From the IMG/VR virus record IMGVR_UViG_3300037235_000087, positions 1 to 34,596 of that record: 34,596 bases of DNA; one strand, written 5' to 3'. Under the pieces are notes generated by a model that had not been told where the DNA came from, searched no databases, and saw only the letters and a program-made list of their open reading frames with translations. Below are positions 29,806 through 34,596 of the stretch, one piece after another. The translations under genes were made by a program, and so were the position numbers. Each line of letters begins with the position of its first letter. The first letter of the stretch is position 1. This DNA comes from a virus.

Positions 29806-30374
29806 CCCCGCAGCGCGAAGCCTACCTCGCTAACCTGTGGAAGCACGATCTCGAATGGTCCGAGCAGCGTATCATCGAGACCGGCGAGATCGCGATGATG
29901 GCGATCGTCTGCACGCCGGGCGGCAATGCCGTAATCGAGCCGCGCGGCCTCGGGCTGCTCGATCGCGAGGTAGTCCTCGCGGCCTTTCGCTGCTTCTGCG
30001 TCGCCAATGCCGCATTTTCGATAACGGTTATGTCTGAAGCCTGGATGCGCATCGGGCTACAGATCAGTGACGGCGTGATGCCGAGCAAGTCACCGGATCG
30101 CATCGAGATGCTCACGCTGGTCAATACCTACCGCGATGACGAGACCGGCAAGATCGCCCATCGCATCTCGACGCGACCGATCCTGCGCGGTGCGGGTGGT
30201 TATGTCATCGGCCTTGGTCCCGATACGATACCGGCCGGGGTAACCGCTGCCGGCGATATGGCCGAGCTTCTGCCGTTACGTACGCCGACCTTCACGGACG
30301 TGCGCAAGGCGCGCGAGGCGCTCTGGCGAATTCGATCGATGTTCAAACCGTTCCACGCGCCCGGCCACGCGTGA
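29802..30374 (+). CDS. Unknown early protein, 190 aa
   Basis: ATG 29802 overlaps the upstream TGA. It has an alpha/beta pattern: VLAAFRCFCVANAAFSITVMSEAWM, RIEMLTLVNTYRDDETGKIAHRISTRPILRG, a Gly-rich turn GAGGYVIGLGPDTIPAG, and a C-terminal helix (VRKAREALWRIRSMFKPFH). No motif of a known enzyme is visible. It ends by overlapping a GTG start. Confidence 0.7.
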   Translation: MTPQREAYLANLWKHDLEWSEQRIIETGEIAMMAIVCTPGGNAVIEPRGLGLLDREVVLAAFRCFCVANAAFSITVMSEAWMRIGLQISDGVMPSKSPDRIEMLTLVNTYRDDETGKIAHRISTRPILRGAGGYVIGLGPDTIPAGVTAAGDMAELLPLRTPTFTDVRKAREALWRIRSMFKPFHAPGHA

Positions 30375-30580
30375 GCGACGCGCCGGCCGAGCGGCGGCGA
30401 CCGCAACCGCTACCGCGCTGCCATCGCTATCCGCGCCGGTGGTGCACCGGCGAATGCCAGTATTTGCTGCCGGCTGACGCTTGTATCCACGAGATGCCGA
30501 TCGCGCCGCCGGACGAGCCGGCCGGAAACCCGGTTTTCCGGGCCGTAGAAGCCGCTCACCGGTGGGACGGAGGATCATAG
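30371..30580 (+). CDS. Cys-rich small protein, possible zinc knuckle
   Basis: 69 aa, GTG start overlapping the previous stop (GTGA). Residues 17-41 (CHRYPRRWCTGECQYLLPADACIHEM) hold four Cys and two His in a tight block, which could bind zinc. The rest is Pro/Ala-rich. Last gene of the operon, tail to tail and 6 nt overlapping with the AraC-type gene. Confidence 0.6.
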   Translation: MSDAPAERRRPQPLPRCHRYPRRWCTGECQYLLPADACIHEMPIAPPDEPAGNPVFRAVEAAHRWDGGS

Positions 30581-30934
30581 CGGCCCCTCCCCTCCGCGTC
30601 GCGTAGCCCCGGCCGGAGCCAGCGCGCGCCGGCGATCCACCGTCTCGCTCGGTAGCTCGCCGAATTGCCGGCGGTAATTCTTGGCGAAATGGCCCAATTG
30701 CCAGAAGCCGTACTCGATCGCCGCGCTGGTAACGGTCTCGCCAGCAAGTAGCGCGGCGCGAGCGCGCGCCATTCGCGACGCGCGCAGATACCGACCGGGG
30801 CTATCGCCGGAGCGCCGTCGAACGATAAGCCGCAAGTGCCGCTCACTGACGCCGAGACGTCGCGCGACTTCCGAGACCGGTATCGGCTGGTTGATCGTCT
30901 TGGCTAGCGCGCTGAAGCGGTCGAACAGGTGCAA
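30575..30934 (-). CDS. AraC-type HTH regulator (DNA-binding domain only)
   Basis: 119 aa, almost only the C-terminal double helix-turn-helix of AraC proteins: first HTH VSEVARRLGVSERHLRLIVRR (20-40), linker helix RYLRASRMARARAALLAGE, second HTH VTSAAIEYGFWQLGHFAKNYRRQFG (67-92). There is no ligand-binding domain, so it should act without an effector. A phage-encoded AraC domain could activate late genes such as the terminase block. It faces the end of the second early operon. Start ATG 30934; the RBS is weak. Confidence 0.82.
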   Translation of the reverse strand: MHLFDRFSALAKTINQPIPVSEVARRLGVSERHLRLIVRRRSGDSPGRYLRASRMARARAALLAGETVTSAAIEYGFWQLGHFAKNYRRQFGELPSETVDRRRALAPAGATRRGGEGPL

Positions 30935-30985
30935 TCTAACCGCCTAGCGTTCGATCTCGCGGGTAAGGGTGGGAGGGGCCGTCAA

Positions 30986-31051
30986 GGCGGACCGGACGGA
31001 CACCCTCCCTTCGCTTGCCTCACCCGGTCCGCCGTCGAGGTTCGCGAACCT
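30986..31051. other. Inverted repeats between AraC and Pro/Gly-rich genes
   Basis: GGCGGACCGG (30986) and CCGGTCCGCC (31024) are an exact 10-bp inverted repeat 28 nt apart. AGGTTCGCGAACCT (31038-31051) is a 14-bp palindrome right after the Pro/Gly-rich stop. No T run is present, so a terminator or regulatory site is possible. Confidence 0.5.
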
Positions 31052-31734
31052 TAGCGCTTGGTAGGATCGACTTCCGGCTTGCCGAAATCGGCGCTGATCT
31101 CGAATACGAACGCGAAGCAGCAGTCGTGGCCCTCGTCACAGGCATGCTCCGGATCAGCATTGACCGCGACCCAGTGCCCGCCGACCGTTACGGAGCCACC
31201 TGGGAGACCGCCACCAGGGCGGCCCGGCGCCGGAATAGTCGGGTCGACTTCCGGCAGCGACGACTCACCCTGCAGCCAGCCGAGCGCGCGCTTGCGCGAC
31301 TTGCTGGCGACCACGACACAGATGGCGCCCGGTTCGTGCGGTGCGCCAGTCGGAAGCTCGACGCCTTCCGGAAGCGGACACGTCGCGACCACCGGGATCG
31401 GCGGACGCGGCAGCGGATGCCCCGGACGGCCGGGGATAACAGGCGGCTGCACCGGCACGTCGGGCAGACCGGGGATATCCGGCCCCTCAACGCCCCAGCC
31501 TGGGTCCGGCCGGTAGCCAGGCCACGGCAGACCGTGCCCAGGACGCTCGCCGCCCCAGCTCGGCGGCAGGCCATGACCGGGACGTCCGGGGCTGGGCCCA
31601 CCCTGATCGGGATGTTCCGGCAAGCCACCGTCGATGTCGCCCTCGTCGATCCCATAATCCGGATCGACCGGTCGGCCCCATCGGTCACGACGCATACGCG
31701 CCCTAACCCAGCCGGAAAGATGAACAAATGGCAT
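31051..31734 (-). CDS. Pro/Gly-rich protein with GRPGHGLP repeats
   Basis: 227 aa from ATG 31734 (MPFVHLSGWVRARMRRD), AGGGA upstream. Residues 30-115 are repeats of PGRPGHGLP, PGYRPDPGWG and similar Pro/Gly units. Residues 120-227 are an ordinary domain (ICVVVASKSRKRALGWLQGESS, then GSVTVGGHWVAVNADPEHACDEGHDCCFAFVFEI) with four Cys/His near the end. Family not recognised. It is separated from the lysin-like gene by 90 nt containing operator 31794, so it is controlled independently of the terminase transcript. Confidence 0.7.
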   Translation of the reverse strand: MPFVHLSGWVRARMRRDRWGRPVDPDYGIDEGDIDGGLPEHPDQGGPSPGRPGHGLPPSWGGERPGHGLPWPGYRPDPGWGVEGPDIPGLPDVPVQPPVIPGRPGHPLPRPPIPVVATCPLPEGVELPTGAPHEPGAICVVVASKSRKRALGWLQGESSLPEVDPTIPAPGRPGGGLPGGSVTVGGHWVAVNADPEHACDEGHDCCFAFVFEISADFGKPEVDPTKR

Positions 31735-31793
31735 GGTGCTTGTCCCTTTTTGATGGTGAAGATCGGCGGAAGCGGCGCGACAGTGCACGCTCG

Positions 31794-31808
31794 TTGCCCA
31801 CTAGGCAA
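31794..31808. promoter_or_regulatory. Operator upstream of Pro/Gly-rich gene
   Basis: TTGCC-CACTA-GGCAA, 60 nt before ATG 31734 and in the gap after the lysin-like gene. On the minus strand TTGCCT could serve as -35, but the -10 (CACTGT) is poor. Confidence 0.6.
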
Positions 31809-31824
31809 TAGCGTCATTGACGTG

Positions 31825-32223
31825 TCACGCCGCCGCTCGCGCCGTCTCCGGCTCCTCGGTCGAAATTGCATAAAATGCATCGCCGTCATTGATCGGCGAG
31901 CCGGTACCGCCACGATATCGGATCGTCCGCATCTGTACCGGATGGGTGAGCCATTGGTCCCAGACCAGCAGGCCGATCGGATCGGCGCCCACCAAGATAG
32001 CCGCGTGACTACGGCCGGAAGTGTCATTCTCGTATCTGCCGGCGGCGTCGAATGTCGCGATCGCCGTGCCGATCATGAAGCCGCCGTCACGTGCCCTCTG
32101 GCCGCGCCGCCAGGTCGACGTATGGCCCAGCCCGGTCGCCTCGCGGACATAGGCGACGCAGTGCCCATTGCCGACAACCTTGCCGCGATACGAAGCCGGA
32201 TCGCCCGCTATCCATTCTTTCAT
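31825..32223 (-). CDS. BPSL0067-family protein, probable peptidoglycan hydrolase
   Basis: 132 aa. The family pattern is present: GNGHCVAYVREATGLGHTSTW (catalytic-type Cys22), IGTAIATFDAAGRYENDTSGRSHAAILVG (His73) and VWDQWL with the following RTIRYRG, then NDGDAFYAIST. Members are small cysteine-peptidase-like (NlpC/P60- or CHAP-related) proteins; amidase activity is inferred from Cys and His. Location next to terminase fits a lysin. No signal peptide, so a holin or equivalent would be needed; none is recognised beside it. GGAAGGA lies 8 nt before ATG 32223, 17 nt after the terminase stop. Confidence 0.7.
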   Translation of the reverse strand: MKEWIAGDPASYRGKVVGNGHCVAYVREATGLGHTSTWRRGQRARDGGFMIGTAIATFDAAGRYENDTSGRSHAAILVGADPIGLLVWDQWLTHPVQMRTIRYRGGTGSPINDGDAFYAISTEEPETARAAA

Positions 32224-32240
32224 TGCCGTATCCTTCCGTA

Positions 32241-33944
32241 TCAGAACACAAGTAGATCCCGGCCGGTATAGATATAGCCCCCGCCATCTCTCTCATCGGC
32301 GATCGAGATACCGAGCGCGATGATCGTCGCGATCGCGGAGTCGATCTTTTTCGAGTTGTCCTCCTTCCTGGGGTAGACGTTCGACCGCGCATCGTAGTGA
32401 CCGACCACGTTGCCGATACACCAGGCGAGCACCGGATCGCCGGTGTGCATGATCCGCCGCTCGCGCATCAGCGCGTCGAGTAGCTTGGTCGGCTCGGAAA
32501 AATTCAGCGTGCTGGAACGATACTCTTTCATAACATAGCCCTCATTGCGGAGCCTCTGGGAAAATTGCATCAACGCATAAGGATCGTAACCACAGGCCCG
32601 GAGGTCATACTCGGCAGCCGCCGCGCGCAGCCAATCTTCTATCGCCGCGAAATCGGTGGTCTCGCCGTCCGTAACGACAAGCGCGCCAGCATCGGCCCAC
32701 TGGACATAGAGCGGATTGCGCGATGGATCGACCGCCGCTTCGGGCAGGAACGCGGTCGCGAATACCGCATAGCTCGTCTTGGTGGTCTCGGCATCGTAAC
32801 GCGGGAAGATCAATACGGCGGCGGCGATATCAACGCGCGTCGCCATATCGATCGCCGCGAAGCACGGCTCACCCTTGAAGTCCTCGATGCGCAGCGCCGG
32901 ATCGGCGCAGGCCGCCCAGACGCCGGTATCGAATAGCGCATTATTGGCCGAGACCCATTGGTTAAGGTGGCGCGTGCGGAACGCCGCCTGCAAGGCCGGC
33001 GAGGCAAGCGCCTGGCGGGCGAGCGCGTGCAACGCATCCGGCTGCACGAGCGGTCCCCAGCCGGGGTTCGCCTTCTGCCAGGTCCGCTCGGACCACGGAT
33101 CATCGTCAGGATCGGCGTCATAGATTACGCCGAAAAAGTGGTCATCATCGAGAATGCCGGCGAGGACCTGCTCGGTGTAATTCCACACCTGACGGCCGAC
33201 GCCGGTGGCGTTATCGGTCGCGGTGCTGATCGAGATCAGCAACGGCTGCAAGCGCTTGCCGCAAGCCGTGATCAGTACGTCATAGATTGCCGACGAGCGG
33301 TGCGAGCCGATCTCGTCTAGTACCGCGAAATGCACGTTAAGGCCGTCCAGCGCCTTGGCGTGCGCGCTCAGCGCTCGGAAGGACGAGCCGGTGCGCGCTT
33401 GCGATAGCGTCGCGGCGTTAACCTGCACGCCGTAGTGGCGGCGGAATTCCGGGTTCTTTTCCACCATCGCCTTGGCCATATCGAGCGCGATCGTGGCCTG
33501 TGACCGCGACACCGCCGCCGAGTAGCCCTCGGCGCCGCCCTCGCCCTCGGTGAACGAGACGAACAAGGCGAGCACCGCCGCCAGCGTCGTCTTGCCATTG
33601 CCGCGCGCGATCCAGATCGATGCCTGGCGGAACCGCCGCGCGCCGGTAGCGCGATCGACGAACCCGAACAGGTTGATGAGCATCCACTTTTCGAATGGCA
33701 ACAATTCGATCGGCTCGCCCGCCTTCGGCCCCTTGACGTTCACCATCAGCTTGGCGAACACGATCGGTGCCTCCGCTCGTCTCGGATCGAATACCCACTC
33801 ACTGCCAGACAGCTTGGCGCGTTTCAGATCGGCGATGAAACGGGCGCAAGCCTGCCGCGCTTTCTTGCCTGCCTTGGTGCGACCGGATGCTACCGCGCGG
33901 GCATAATCGATACCCTGCGCGACGTCATCTGCGAGCTTGGTCAA
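32241..33944 (-). CDS. terL: Terminase large subunit
   Basis: 567 aa. ATPase domain: Walker A ARGNGKTT (113-120) and Walker B FAVLDE (206-211) with the adenine-binding region near 80-90 (LLPFEKWMLINLFGF). The nuclease domain begins near 358 with CFAAIDMATRVDIAAAV (D366, D372). The packaging motor cuts and translocates DNA into the prohead. It starts with TTG at 33944, overlapping the small-subunit stop (TTGA); no in-frame ATG is close. It belongs to the Terminase_1/HK97 type, consistent with the HK97 head genes, though these lie more than 20 kb away. Confidence 0.95.
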   Translation of the reverse strand: MTKLADDVAQGIDYARAVASGRTKAGKKARQACARFIADLKRAKLSGSEWVFDPRRAEAPIVFAKLMVNVKGPKAGEPIELLPFEKWMLINLFGFVDRATGARRFRQASIWIARGNGKTTLAAVLALFVSFTEGEGGAEGYSAAVSRSQATIALDMAKAMVEKNPEFRRHYGVQVNAATLSQARTGSSFRALSAHAKALDGLNVHFAVLDEIGSHRSSAIYDVLITACGKRLQPLLISISTATDNATGVGRQVWNYTEQVLAGILDDDHFFGVIYDADPDDDPWSERTWQKANPGWGPLVQPDALHALARQALASPALQAAFRTRHLNQWVSANNALFDTGVWAACADPALRIEDFKGEPCFAAIDMATRVDIAAAVLIFPRYDAETTKTSYAVFATAFLPEAAVDPSRNPLYVQWADAGALVVTDGETTDFAAIEDWLRAAAAEYDLRACGYDPYALMQFSQRLRNEGYVMKEYRSSTLNFSEPTKLLDALMRERRIMHTGDPVLAWCIGNVVGHYDARSNVYPRKEDNSKKIDSAIATIIALGISIADERDGGGYIYTGRDLLVF

Positions 33945-34462
33945 TCCTTCCGGCCACCCTCAACCACCCGCAGGCTGCGCAACAATTCCCAGCCGGTGCC
34001 CTCGTCCTCGTTCGGCTGGCGATTATCCGACATCTTGAACCGTGACCGTGCCTGCGGTGTGAAGCCCATCTCGCCCTGGAGGTTTCTCATTATCAGCACG
34101 CAATGGTTGATCACCCGGATATAGGGCGAGATGGCGGGACCGTCCTTGCGCTTGACCAGGAACGGTAGCGCCTGCCCCTCGTCGAGCTTGCGCTGTGCTT
34201 GCACCGCCTTGGCGTGCCGGTCGACGACCTCGATGTAATTCGCGAACACCACCCAGTCGATCCGGCGCAGCAGTTCACGCGGTGCGTCGAGCAATATCTC
34301 GGCCCACAGGTCCCGCTGCGCTGCCGTCATCCATTCCGGCGCTGGCTTGTGCGCGAGATCGCCGACCGCCTCGGGATCGGCGCGGGCGGCATGATACGAC
34401 CGCGTGGTCCCTTCGAGCTTGTGCAGAACGGTCGGCTTTACCGGGCGGCCCGTGCGGGCCAT
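33941..34462 (-). CDS. terS: Terminase small subunit, P27 family
   Basis: 173 aa. N-terminal MARTGRPVKPTVLHKLEGTTR is the typical beginning of P27-type small terminases. A helical middle follows (WAEILLDAPRELLRRIDWVVFANYIEVVDRHAKAVQAQ), then PYIRVINHCVLIMRNLQGEMGFTPQARSRF, the conserved family end. It binds the packaging start site and activates TerL. It stops in a 4-nt overlap with the TerL TTG. ATG 34462 has GGATG further upstream, a weak ribosome site. Confidence 0.92.
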   Translation of the reverse strand: MARTGRPVKPTVLHKLEGTTRSYHAARADPEAVGDLAHKPAPEWMTAAQRDLWAEILLDAPRELLRRIDWVVFANYIEVVDRHAKAVQAQRKLDEGQALPFLVKRKDGPAISPYIRVINHCVLIMRNLQGEMGFTPQARSRFKMSDNRQPNEDEGTGWELLRSLRVVEGGRKD

Positions 34463-34596
34463 GGCGCGTCATCCGATCAGTTAGAGGTGGTGGACGGTCG
34501 ACACGCGGTCGCGAGCGATCGTCGCCCGATTGTGCGCGGTTTCCGGCCGGTGGCAAATCGGCGAATTATTGCCGCAAAAAAATTTGCCTTGTCGGG
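34463..34596. other. Right-edge noncoding stretch upstream of terS
   Basis: 134 nt without a gene. It includes inverted GGCAA...TTGCC at 34551-34573 and TTGCCTTGTCGG at the very end, which would begin another operator-like site but has one mismatch and is cut off. It may contain the packaging start, which cannot be recognised from this sequence. Confidence 0.5.

Noticed and set aside
31015-32271. 418-codon plus-strand frame opposite the lysin-like and Pro/Gly-rich genes
   Set aside because: Arg-rich shadow; the minus strand carries a recognised protein family with good start signals.
1-34596. Window as a complete circular genome
   Set aside because: If joined end to end, the fibre frame would stop after 10 more codons, but a random frame often stops that soon; no terminal overlap is seen and tail genes are missing.

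Overview
The window is a GC-rich piece of a temperate tailed bacteriophage (HK97-type head), most likely infecting an alphaproteobacterium. The host guess rests on protein style only: a VRR-NUC nuclease, a ParB/Srx-domain protein with a C5 methyltransferase, an alphaproteobacterial-looking integrase/HTH pair and a PEP-CTERM protein. No ribosomal, tRNA or housekeeping gene of a host is present. One 45-base tRNA-Lys 3' half lies beside the integrase with phage genes on both sides, so it reads as attP of a free or circularised phage genome rather than an attL/attR host junction.

Layout. 1-5165 (minus): a very long tail-fibre gene, open at the left edge. 5140-10273 (minus): portal, Pro-rich protein, major capsid, prohead protease, acidic protein, SAM methyltransferase (a late operon read leftwards). 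10395-11435 (plus): a small island with a histone-like protein and two small genes, bounded by hairpin terminators. 11446-13843 (minus): C5 cytosine methyltransferase, ParB/Srx protein, unknown gene. 14141-14782 (minus): PEP-CTERM protein. 15058-18328 (minus): Cro-like gene, VRR-NUC nuclease, replication-type genes, an Acb2/Tad1-like small protein and an HTH regulator. 18485-24058 (plus): XRE repressor, then Gp157, ERF annealase and a tightly overlapping early operon. 24062-24870: a degenerate GGCNN pentanucleotide array. 24942-26322 (plus): excisionase-like HTH protein and tyrosine integrase, followed by attP. 26869-30580 (plus): a second early operon of mostly unknown genes. 30575-34462 (minus): AraC-type HTH, Pro/Gly-rich protein, lysin-like protein, large and small terminase.

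Regulation. A 15-bp palindrome, TTGCC-N5-GGCAA, occurs nine times. Three copies sit in readable -35/-10 promoters (Cro-like gene, Gp157 operon, 27069 operon); others lie at the 5' ends of the late-operon methyltransferase, the PEP-CTERM gene and the Pro/Gly-rich gene. I infer that it is the operator of the phage repressor, probably the XRE protein at 18485, working at many dispersed sites.

Other notable signals are three 12-bp-spaced TTATCCA repeats inside the replication-protein gene (candidate origin), a parS-like palindrome with flanking half-sites near 14.05 kb, and inverted TGGAAAA arms around attP. Tail assembly genes (tape measure, tail tube, connectors) are absent, so the window is probably not the whole genome.
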